A stretch of 64,000 nt of DNA from Tolypothrix tenuis PCC 7101 (GTDB lineage Bacteria > Cyanobacteriota > Cyanobacteriia > Cyanobacteriales > Nostocaceae). Positions within the stretch are counted from its first letter, which is position 1, and each line of letters opens with the position of its first letter. Positions 1 to 7,448 of this stretch are shown one piece after another. The notes beneath the pieces were generated by a model. It was not told the origin of the DNA, searched no databases, and saw only the letters and a list, made by a program, of their open reading frames with translations. The translations under genes and the position numbers were made by a program. The stretch is taken from the NCBI RefSeq assembly GCF_002368295.1, contig NZ_AP018248.1, positions 1,460,477 through 1,524,476 of the forward strand, read 5' to 3'.

Positions 1-377
1 CGGCTCAGGAGTTACACGAGCAAGCTTGGCCAATTGTTGAAGCTGATTTTCAAAAGTCACAACAAGAATTTGTAGAACGTTTTCAGCAGCTATTTGGTGG
101 TGATACTGGCAAAGCTAGCAACGATTTACAACAAATCATTCCCGCCGCTTATTACCAGCGAGTCGATTCACTCTTAGTTGCAGTTGGTCAGCAGCAATGG
201 GGTTTGTTTGATCCTGGTTCGGAAACAGTGTATTTGCACGACGAGAAAGAAACTGGCGATGAAGATTTGTTAGATTTGGTTGCTACTCATACCTTGTTAA
301 ACGGTGGTACTGTTTACGCCGTTCCTCCAGAACAAATTCCTTACAGCACTCCTGTTGCAGCTATTTTCCGATATTGA
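1..377 (+). CDS. baeRF family 3-like protein, C-terminal part (5' end outside window)
   Basis: An open frame enters from the left edge (first full codon at base 3) and stops with TGA at 375-377, giving about 124 C-terminal residues. The segment VATHTLLNGGTVYAVPPEQ and the terminal AAIFRY are typical of the C-terminal end of bacterial archaeo-eukaryotic release-factor-like (baeRF family 3) proteins, which have an eL30e/release-factor-like fold. The function of this family is not established; a role in ribosome rescue or hibernation has been suggested from the fold. The N-terminal two thirds are missing, so the family call rests on the tail only. Confidence 0.6.
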   Translation, partial: AQELHEQAWPIVEADFQKSQQEFVERFQQLFGGDTGKASNDLQQIIPAAYYQRVDSLLVAVGQQQWGLFDPGSETVYLHDEKETGDEDLLDLVATHTLLNGGTVYAVPPEQIPYSTPVAAIFRY

Positions 378-445
378 TGATTATGATGGTGTTGTATTAA
401 ATCAGTAAGATTTACGCGAGTGTCACATTTTTTCGTTTAGGCTGT

Positions 446-558
446 CCAGGGTCAAGAGTCAAAAGTCCAAAAAACTTGAATTTTTGAACGCCAGTCGCCT
501 CAAGTCGGGAAACCCGCCCACGGCGCTGGCTCCCCTTGACTTTTGACTCTGGACTCTT
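446..558. repeat. Imperfect inverted repeat between genes
   Basis: The left arm (446-467, CCAGGGTCAAGAGTCAAAAG...) is complementary to the right arm (538-558, GACTTTTGACTCTGGACTCTT). The centre carries a small GGGAAACCCG hairpin followed by GGCGCTGGCTCC. A related centre (GGGAAACCCGTAAGGGCGCAGTGGCTCC) recurs near 22490-22520, so this is a dispersed non-coding repeat. It lies between the baeRF gene and the next plus-strand gene and could act as a transcription terminator. Confidence 0.55.
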
Positions 559-624
559 ACACCAGAAGATGGGTGTACCAAGTGCATAAGTCCTAATACA
601 GTCTTAATAGATACAACACCATCA

Positions 625-1446
625 ATGAGTGCTATTCGTAGCTTTATTAGTCAATCTTTAGTTGGTTTAGCTTTTTTAAGTGCTTCATCTGTATTGTTGC
701 AAAGCGCTACAGCAGAAAGTATCAGTGGCAAATCTGGTAATGTTCAGGCACAAATTACCTACGAAAAACCACAGGAATATCAGTATAAAAATGTGCGGTT
801 ACAAATTAGCCGCTCGGGTCAAACTGTTTTGGATAAAAAGCTACCCCAAGAAAGTGAATATGACAGACCTATAGGGGACTTACTGGAAGGACAAGAAAAG
901 AATATTCCAGTCCTAGATTTAGATGGCAATAAAGAACCAGAAGTAATTGCCGATTTCTTTACAGGCGGCGCACATTGCTGTACTTATTCGTTAATTTACC
1001 GTTACGACAGCAAAGCCAAGCAGTACAAAAAAATTCGTCATGAATGGGGTAATGGTGGTTATCGACTCAAGGATTTAGATAATGATGGATTACCAGAGTT
1101 TGATAGCCGAGACGATCGCTTTGCTTATGCTTTCAGTTCCTATGCTGCTTCTGGCTACCCCCTACAAATTTGGCAGTATCGCCAAGGCAAAATGGTGAAT
1201 GTTACGCGCCGCTATCCCAAGCTGATTGCCAGTAATGCGGCAGAACTCTGGAAAACCTACAACGAAATCCGCCAGCAAGGTGAAGACGGTAAAGGCTTCC
1301 TCGCCGCTTATTTAGCAGACAAATATATGCTTGGTCAAGGACAACAAGGCTGGCAACAAGTACAGCAAGCTTACAAAAAAAGCGATCGCACCGAATTTTT
1401 CACAGAATTACGCAAGTTTCTACGTGAGACGGGGTATATAAAATAG
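625..1446 (+). CDS. Secreted protein of unknown function with FG-GAP/VCBS-like acidic motifs
   Basis: 273 residues. The N-terminus has a classical signal peptide (hydrophobic residues about 10-27, then SATA before the mature chain), so export to the periplasm or beyond is likely. Two acidic motifs, VLDLDGNKEPEVI and LKDLDNDGLPEFDSRDD, resemble the calcium-binding loops of FG-GAP/VCBS repeats; two adjacent cysteines (AHCCTYS) follow the first. The C-terminal about 80 residues are helical and rich in Q and K. I do not recognise a named family and assign no function. The ATG at 625 directly precedes the signal peptide and is a sound start. Confidence 0.7.
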   Translation: MSAIRSFISQSLVGLAFLSASSVLLQSATAESISGKSGNVQAQITYEKPQEYQYKNVRLQISRSGQTVLDKKLPQESEYDRPIGDLLEGQEKNIPVLDLDGNKEPEVIADFFTGGAHCCTYSLIYRYDSKAKQYKKIRHEWGNGGYRLKDLDNDGLPEFDSRDDRFAYAFSSYAASGYPLQIWQYRQGKMVNVTRRYPKLIASNAAELWKTYNEIRQQGEDGKGFLAAYLADKYMLGQGQQGWQQVQQAYKKSDRTEFFTELRKFLRETGYIK

Positions 1447-1527
1447 GGCATGGGGCATTGGGCATTGGGGATGGGGTAATGGGTAATGGGAATTCTTCCT
1501 CTGCTCCCTGCCCCCTGCCCCTCTGCC
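1447..1527. repeat. Heptamer-type simple repeats (STRR)
   Basis: Short variants of GGGCATT/GGGGCAT/GGGTAAT are repeated immediately after the stop codon, followed by a pyrimidine-rich stretch (CTGCCCCCTGCCCCTCTGCC). This is the degenerate heptanucleotide repeat type common in heterocystous cyanobacteria. It fills the gap between two convergent genes. Confidence 0.6.
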
Positions 1528-3912
1528 TCACCCCCTCAACTGCCGGCGTGCGGCTTCTAAAATCAGGCGGTGTTCTGCACGGGCGATCGCGTCGTAGGTG
1601 CGACTTACTGCTTCTGGTTCTACGGAAATGGCTGTGATGCCCCATCGCACTAGATGATCGATGATTTCTGGATAAGTCACTGGGGCTTGACCGCAGATGG
1701 CACAAGGAATTCCGGCATTTTTCGACATTTCTATGAGTTGAGCGATCGCATTCATAACTGCGGGTTGGAGTTCGTTAAATACTCGCGCTAGCTGTTGTTG
1801 CTCTCGATCTACTCCTAGCAGTAGTTGGGTTAAGTCATTTGTGCCAATGGAAATCCCATTTACTCCCGCTTTCACATATTCTGGCAGTAAAAATAGTACG
1901 CTGGGTACTTCTGCCATCATCCACAATTGAAACTGCGGCTGTTGGGTTAATCCAGCTTGCTCTACTTTGTGGCGACAAAAAGTAAATTCTTCTACACTCC
2001 GAACAAAGGGCAACAAAAGGTTAATGTTGCTGTAACCAGCTTTTTGCACTGTTGCTAAAGCATTCAGTTCTAACTCAAAGACTGCGGGATTGAGTAAATA
2101 GCTAAATATTCCTCGTTCGCCCAAAACCGATTTTGGTGAAGATTGCTGCTGATTGGGGAAGGAGGGTAATTCGTGCGATCGCCAATCTAAAGAGCGGTAA
2201 AATACTGGTCGCGGCGCAAAGCCACGGGCAAATTGCATAATCTGCTCAGTCCAGAGTTCTAATAATTCTGCTTGTCGTCCATCTATGAGCCAACTATTAG
2301 GATGTTCGCCTGCTAGGATGTTGAGGATCATCAGTTCTGAGCGTAATAACCCTACTCCATCTACAGGCAAATTTTGCACTTGCTCTATGAGGTTAGGCTG
2401 GCTGAGGTTGAGTAATAACTGAGTAGCAATTAGCGGTTTGGCTGACGCAAAACTAGAATCAGGAGATTCCCAAGAATTGGTAGGCGAAGACATGGAAGAA
2501 TGCAGGTAATTCAGTTCTAAAGCTTCTGCTGAACCCCATCTGGGCTGAACTTCTTCTAGCGCTACATCTGCTTTGATGCGATAAACTTCTGCGCGATCGC
2601 CATCTAATATGAGTTTTTCACCGTTCTGTATTAAAGCGGTGACATCTGTAGCACTAACAACTGCAGGGATACCCAATTCCCTCGCAAGGATTGCTGCATG
2701 GCTCGTCAAGCCGCCTTGCTCCGTAATAATACCTTTAACTTGTTGCAATAAAGGTAACCAATCAGGTTTGATAGAACGAGCAACTAAAATTGCTCCATGG
2801 GGTAGCTTTTCTGGTTGAAAGTGAGAATTGGCAACGACATAGGCAGTTGCAGTTACACGTCCTCTAGCTGCCCCTAATCCTTTGATGATGTGTACATTAG
2901 GGATGGCAGATTGAGGAGATTTAACTTGTGTCAGGTAGAGCTTGGTAACGGGATTTTCCTGCAAAATCGTCCATTTCACAGAAAAATGTTTACCGAATTC
3001 ACCCACAAGTTGACTAGCTAAATCTATCACTTGTGGCAGGTGTTCTTTTGGTAAAGCGTATTGTTTTTGTTGGTTATCTGGCAGTAAATAGGTATTTAAA
3101 GCCGTGTCATCTGCGATTAGTACTGAATCTGGTAATGCTTGCCATTCATCTGTACTAGCTGGCTCGTCAACATAATAAGCCAAGATTTTATTACCGAGGT
3201 GTTTCTCGAGCAGTTTGCCTGTATCTGGTTGAATATAGTAAACATCTGGCTGAACTTCACCATTAGCGATCGCTACTTCTAATCCACAAGTAGCAGTGAT
3301 TTCCCACGCAGATGTATTCGCATTAATTGAACCACTGGCAATGGCATTGCGAACTGGCTGTACTAAAATTGCTAAATTAACTTGTTGCAGGTTAATTCCT
3401 GCTTGCTGCCAATATAGTAGACTTCTGGCTCGAAATAACTGACTCCAAGTTTGCTTTAATGCTTTAGCGATCGTTTCTTGATCACAGTGACAAAAAATTG
3501 ACTCCAGCAACCCAGAAATATTACCAACTTGCTTGTTATTATTTGGCACAGTTAGGCTAGGGCGCAAAATTAGATAGCTACTTTCCCATTCTCTTGCAGC
3601 TTTGAAAAGCTTATTCATCCATGACGATGGTAAAGTGGCAGCAATAATTTCCTGACGCAAACGCCCTGCTACCTGCTGGAGTTGTCGCCAATTACCAACA
3701 TCTAGGTGCAAAGAAGAATATGGCAAATCAGCGACTAATGACTCTGAACTATTGAGAGTTTCTAAGAATTCTCGCAAAACTTCTGCCCCAATGACAAAAC
3801 CCGGTACTACCGGGTAGCCACGCTGCATAATTCTGCTCAAGTAAAACGCTTTGTCACCTACTTTGGCGCGGTCTTGGAGTTTAATTTGGTCAAGCCAGTA
3901 GAGTTTGTCCAC
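1528..3912 (-). CDS. Phosphoenolpyruvate synthase-like / PEP-utilising enzyme with degenerate ATP-grasp domain
   Basis: 794 residues, the length of E. coli PpsA, which makes PEP from pyruvate and ATP. Order: N-terminal PPDK_N-type ATP-grasp domain (about 1-330), swivelling phospho-histidine domain with GGLTSHAAILARELGIPAVV (about 395-415), and C-terminal PEP/pyruvate TIM barrel (about 500-790). The barrel keeps GVGLLRSE, MAEVPS, SIGTNDLTQLLLGVDR and the CGQ catalytic loop. The N-terminal domain is diverged: the usual RSSATAED stretch reads LRPSLTVPNNNK and the GLGE stretch reads CGLEVAIANGE. The start is GTG; an in-frame TGA lies directly upstream. Catalysis by PEP synthase is therefore uncertain; it may be a cyanobacterial paralogue with a modified nucleotide site. 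Confidence 0.75.
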   Translation of the reverse strand: MDKLYWLDQIKLQDRAKVGDKAFYLSRIMQRGYPVVPGFVIGAEVLREFLETLNSSESLVADLPYSSLHLDVGNWRQLQQVAGRLRQEIIAATLPSSWMNKLFKAAREWESSYLILRPSLTVPNNNKQVGNISGLLESIFCHCDQETIAKALKQTWSQLFRARSLLYWQQAGINLQQVNLAILVQPVRNAIASGSINANTSAWEITATCGLEVAIANGEVQPDVYYIQPDTGKLLEKHLGNKILAYYVDEPASTDEWQALPDSVLIADDTALNTYLLPDNQQKQYALPKEHLPQVIDLASQLVGEFGKHFSVKWTILQENPVTKLYLTQVKSPQSAIPNVHIIKGLGAARGRVTATAYVVANSHFQPEKLPHGAILVARSIKPDWLPLLQQVKGIITEQGGLTSHAAILARELGIPAVVSATDVTALIQNGEKLILDGDRAEVYRIKADVALEEVQPRWGSAEALELNYLHSSMSSPTNSWESPDSSFASAKPLIATQLLLNLSQPNLIEQVQNLPVDGVGLLRSELMILNILAGEHPNSWLIDGRQAELLELWTEQIMQFARGFAPRPVFYRSLDWRSHELPSFPNQQQSSPKSVLGERGIFSYLLNPAVFELELNALATVQKAGYSNINLLLPFVRSVEEFTFCRHKVEQAGLTQQPQFQLWMMAEVPSVLFLLPEYVKAGVNGISIGTNDLTQLLLGVDREQQQLARVFNELQPAVMNAIAQLIEMSKNAGIPCAICGQAPVTYPEIIDHLVRWGITAISVEPEAVSRTYDAIARAEHRLILEAARRQLRG

Positions 3913-4777
3913 TCAATTTTTTGTACTCAGTTGTCATTCAATTGCTTGGGTCACCGTAATGACCATTTATACAAACTTAAGCTCTAATCCTCTCTGGTAC
4001 TTAACGCCAAATTCCTCTGTTTTCTCTGATTCTACGTCTTCTAAATTTTAGAGTAGTTACTCTGCTGGAATTTTTGGTTTTTGCAAAGGCGTAAATGAGA
4101 ATGGGTAATGTCGTCACCAGGGATGAGTTTGTTGGGGAAATTACGCTGCTTGTGAATCGCTTGTTAACTCACCGATGCGCTTCTAGTTTTTTGTATCTAT
4201 TTTTAGCACAACTTAATTTTGGAAAATCAGCAGCAAAGCCCGAAAACTTTACTGGAATTAGCTAATGATTGAAAATTAACAATCAAAACACTAATTATTA
4301 GTGCTTAAATTGTCCAATATAAGGAATCCATAATTTTTTTAATTCATAATATTTCCGCTCTCCAAAAGTGTTATCTCATTTAATTATTGAGTGTATGGTT
4401 AAATTTAGCAATTTGTAGTGCATTGTGCAGATTAAACTAGTTTACATAACTAAATATCGATATAATAAGCTTTAAATTTAGTAATTTTTATCTCTAGGAT
4501 AAAAATTACTGTGAATTCATATTGCCATAATATGTATCCAGCTTAAGGTAGAAATTTGCCAATAAATTAGCCGAAATTAGGAATTTATTGCAAAAAGAGT
4601 CCAGAATAAAAACGTTAATAAGTGCAAAACTTTCAGATAGGTCTAGAATATCTTCTCAATCTACATGAGAAAATATGGACAAGAATGATAAACAATTAGC
4701 AATTTTTATCCTTCACATTTATTGCTCAACGCTGAACTTAGCTCAGTATTATTAAACACTTATCATATTGATACTTA
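3913..4777. other. AT-rich intergenic region, no gene recognised
   Basis: About 865 bases separate the divergent PEP-synthase-like and mgtC-like genes. The right two thirds are very AT-rich, and promoters for both genes must lie here. A 50-60 codon open frame starting near 4094 shows no familiar motif or convincing ribosome binding site and is not called. Confidence 0.5.
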
Positions 4778-5215
4778 ATGACCAACGATTGGCTAAATAT
4801 TATCTTTAGGTTGTGTATTGCATTGGTGAGTGGGGCGATTATTGGCTGGGAACGCCAACTGCGACACAAACCAGCAGGTTTAAGAACTCATATGTTAGTC
4901 AGTCTTGGTTCTGCTTTGTTTACCCTCATACCTTTGCATACAGTTGGGTTGCAAGCTAACGCTGATGCACTTAGTCGCGTGATTCAAGGTATTGCTGCGG
5001 GGATAGGATTTCTGGGTGCTGGTGAGATTTTGCGTGAATCTTCCAACGATTCGCAGCGTCCGGAAATTCATGGGCTAACATCAGCTGCGGCTGTTTGGGT
5101 GTCAGCAGCGTTAGGAATTGCTGCGGGATGTAATTTGTGGCAATTAAGTTTAATTGGCGCTTTCCTCACTTTTTTAGTTCTCAATATTTTTAAAAAATTA
5201 GAAAAATGGAATTAA
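4778..5215 (+). CDS. MgtC/SapB family membrane protein
   Basis: 145 residues. Hydrophobic segments at about 7-23, 42-60, 68-85 and 100-140 and the signature IALVSGAIIGWERQ...KPAGLRTHMLVSLGSALF...GIAAGIGFLGAGEIL are the MgtC/SapB domain. In pathogens MgtC modulates the F1Fo ATPase and adaptation to low magnesium. The short form without the C-terminal ACT-like domain, as here, is widespread in cyanobacteria and its exact role there is unknown. The ATG at 4778 lies directly before the first helix. No Mg-sensing leader was recognised upstream. Confidence 0.85.
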   Translation: MTNDWLNIIFRLCIALVSGAIIGWERQLRHKPAGLRTHMLVSLGSALFTLIPLHTVGLQANADALSRVIQGIAAGIGFLGAGEILRESSNDSQRPEIHGLTSAAAVWVSAALGIAAGCNLWQLSLIGAFLTFLVLNIFKKLEKWN

Positions 5216-5230
5216 AAGATGATCTATAAG

Positions 5231-5377
5231 GTAGGGTGTGTTAGGCGCTGATTTCCAATATGATTGTCACAAAATAACTATCCTAGCGACTAACGCACCG
5301 CCTCATAGATGGTGCCCTGCGGCTAAATTTCAATGTCTCTAGACCCCAAAACCTTTCATAGCCGTAACACACCCTAC
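5231..5377. repeat. 147-bp dispersed repeat with 13-bp perfect inverted ends
   Basis: The ends GTAGGGTGTGTTA and TAACACACCCTAC are exact inverted repeats. The interior contains CTAACGCACCGCC. Related sequence occurs at 59445-59673 and 61438-61552, with short hairpin versions near 23666-23699, 41484-41508 and 46297-46332. No target-site duplication is visible at its edges. It may work as a bidirectional terminator between the convergent neighbours. Confidence 0.65.
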
Positions 5378-5416
5378 ATATAGTTGATAAATTGAAATCA
5401 AGAATAAAGACTTTAT

Positions 5417-5830
5417 CTAATTGAATAATTTCAGAGTCTTAGCAAAGATAGGTTCTTCCATCCTAGTTTGGAGAATCAATTTTACTGAAGTAATTAAATC
5501 TAAATTAGGCTGTATATCATTCTCAATTGTTTTACTAGCTGCATAAAAGCTAACATCGTTGCAATTGAGTTCATTAGTGGTACCAGTTTGTAATTGCCCT
5601 TTTTGATAGTCCCAAGAAACTGATTTACCTCGTAAAGTAAATTGAAACCATAATATTTCCTCATCTTTTAATTCAAAGAAAACATCTAAATAAGGTTCCT
5701 CTCCTTGGAACCACATTCTTGTTATTCCTGGTTGTTGACATTTTTTGAGTAGCTTTGGCTCAATTTCTCGCAAAGATGCGCCTAGTGCAACAATCTCGTC
5801 TTTATTTAATAAATAATTTTTTTGCAGCAT
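5417..5830 (-). CDS. Conserved-looking hypothetical protein
   Basis: 137 residues, soluble, with no signal peptide or membrane helix. The central part alternates beta-prone segments (MWFQGEEPYLDVFFELKDEE, ILWFQFTLRGKSVSWD) and the C-terminus is helical. I do not recognise the family. The ATG at 5830 follows an AT-rich leader. It stands alone between mgtC and recF and is convergent with mgtC. Confidence 0.55.
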   Translation of the reverse strand: MLQKNYLLNKDEIVALGASLREIEPKLLKKCQQPGITRMWFQGEEPYLDVFFELKDEEILWFQFTLRGKSVSWDYQKGQLQTGTTNELNCNDVSFYAASKTIENDIQPNLDLITSVKLILQTRMEEPIFAKTLKLFN

Positions 5831-6110
5831 ATCTAAAACTTAATGTAAGATCATCACGTTATTATTTGCTTAAATAAAAGGCTATAAAATAGTTGATAAA
5901 CGCAACTCCAATTTAATTGCAGTCATGCTAAAAGGCTGGATAAAAATTTATGGAAAAGCAAATACTTTATCAATAAAAATTATTTAGTAAAAATTTTTAT
6001 TGATAGCTGAAATAATATTAAGCAAAATTTGTCATTTTGCTATAAAACACCTTAATCTTTATTCTGTCGGTTGTGGAGACTAGTGAAGTTTCACACTTTA
6101 TTATGTTGGC

Positions 6111-7244
6111 TTAGTCAAGCGGATTTGGCAATGATATTTCTCCGGCTTTTACCAAGAGAATTTGCGAGGAATTCAACCACTGTGAGTCAAAAGAACCAAG
6201 ATGAGTTGTGGTGATTATCGTTTGAAATCGGTCTTGAATTGTATCAAGTAACTGATTTTGGCGATATAAGTCTAGCTCTGCTAAAACATCATCCAGCAAT
6301 AGCAATGGTGGTTCGCCAACAACTTCTTCAATTAATTGCAATTCGGCTAATTTCAACGCGAGTACTAGGGTGCGCTGCTGACCTTGAGAACCGTACTGAC
6401 GCGCTGGCGTTTGGTTAATGATTAATTCTACTTCGTCACGATGAGGGCCTACTAGGGTAGTGCCTTGGCGCAATTCTGCGATCGCTCGCTGCTGAATTTT
6501 CTCTAAAAAAGCTTGTTGTACTTCTTGGGGATAATTTTCTCCCAAGGGAACGTTGGGTGCATATTTAATTTGCAATTCTTCCGTACTACCACTGATGCTA
6601 GCGTGCCAATTAGTTGCAATTGGTGCTAGCCGTTGTAGCGCTCGCTCACGCCTTCTAATAACGCGTGTACCGTTGGTAGCTAACTGAGCATCCCATACAG
6701 CTAATTGTTCTGATTGCTGGCTACTGAGTGCTGAATCTTGAGTTTGTTTTAAAAATGCATTGCGTTGTCGCAAAACCTGATTGTATTGCTGCAAAATGTG
6801 AGCATATACAGGTTCGAGTTGAATTAATAAAGTATCTAGCCAGCTACGACGACCTTCCGGGCCACCACGTACCAAGTCTAAATCTAAGCTAGAAAACTCT
6901 ACAGCATTCAAAACACCAAGAAAATCCATTTGGCGACGCACAATTTCACTATTGAGCGCCACTGTACGCCGTCCATTGCGGCGGAGAGTTAAAGTCAAGT
7001 CACTAATACTAGATTTGCGCTCTAGGGAAGCATTAATTTGGGCGATCGCTTCTCCTTCTTGAACTAAATCGCGATCGCGGGCCATACGATGCGATCGCAA
7101 TGTGGCTAATAACTCCACCGCTTCCAACAGATTCGACTTTCCCTGAGCATTATTACCTACCAAAATTGTTTTGGCAGCCGTAAACTCAACCTTTTGGTCT
7201 TGGTAATTACGAAATTGTCTCAGGTGAATCGATTTGAGAAACAT
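6111..7244 (-). CDS. recF: DNA replication and repair protein RecF
   Basis: 377 residues, the usual length. RecF is an SMC-like ATPase that with RecO and RecR loads RecA at gaps in damaged DNA. Visible features: Walker A LVGNNAQGKSNLLEAV (about 31-46), the ABC-type signature YGSQGQQRTLVLALKLAEL (about 285-303), and Walker B PPLLLLDDVLAELD (about 313-326) followed by the TTTHLGSFD region. N-terminal FLKSIHLRQFRNYQD is the family start and fits the ATG at 7244. It is not next to dnaA/dnaN here, as usual in cyanobacteria. Confidence 0.95.
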   Translation of the reverse strand: MFLKSIHLRQFRNYQDQKVEFTAAKTILVGNNAQGKSNLLEAVELLATLRSHRMARDRDLVQEGEAIAQINASLERKSSISDLTLTLRRNGRRTVALNSEIVRRQMDFLGVLNAVEFSSLDLDLVRGGPEGRRSWLDTLLIQLEPVYAHILQQYNQVLRQRNAFLKQTQDSALSSQQSEQLAVWDAQLATNGTRVIRRRERALQRLAPIATNWHASISGSTEELQIKYAPNVPLGENYPQEVQQAFLEKIQQRAIAELRQGTTLVGPHRDEVELIINQTPARQYGSQGQQRTLVLALKLAELQLIEEVVGEPPLLLLDDVLAELDLYRQNQLLDTIQDRFQTIITTTHLGSFDSQWLNSSQILLVKAGEISLPNPLD

Positions 7245-7276
7245 AGCAAAGAGATGAGAGAGCAGGGGAGGGGGGG

Positions 7277-7317
7277 AAGCAGAGGGAGCAGAGGGAGCAG
7301 AGGGAGCAGAGGGAGCA
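7277..7317. repeat. 9-bp tandem repeat, about 4 copies
   Basis: The unit AGCAGAGGG is repeated about four times just upstream of recF, between the recF start and the end of the P-type ATPase gene. It is a short simple-sequence tract with no coding value. Confidence 0.7.
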
Positions 7318-7448
7318 TTTTCTCTTCCATCCCTTGTCCTACCTCCCTTGTTATTTCCTCCTCATTCTCATCTCCCTCATATTTCATCTTCTGGGTTACA
7401 GCATTAATCCAAAATTCAGCATTTTGAATTTTGAATTTTGAATTGTTA

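Noticed and set aside
4094..4263. Short frame in the mgtC upstream region
   Set aside because: No domain, weak start context and an AT-rich non-coding neighbourhood.
5231..5377. Transposon with target-site duplication at the GTAGGGTGTGTTA repeat
   Set aside because: The inverted ends are perfect but no flanking direct repeat is visible, so it is called a dispersed repeat and not a MITE.
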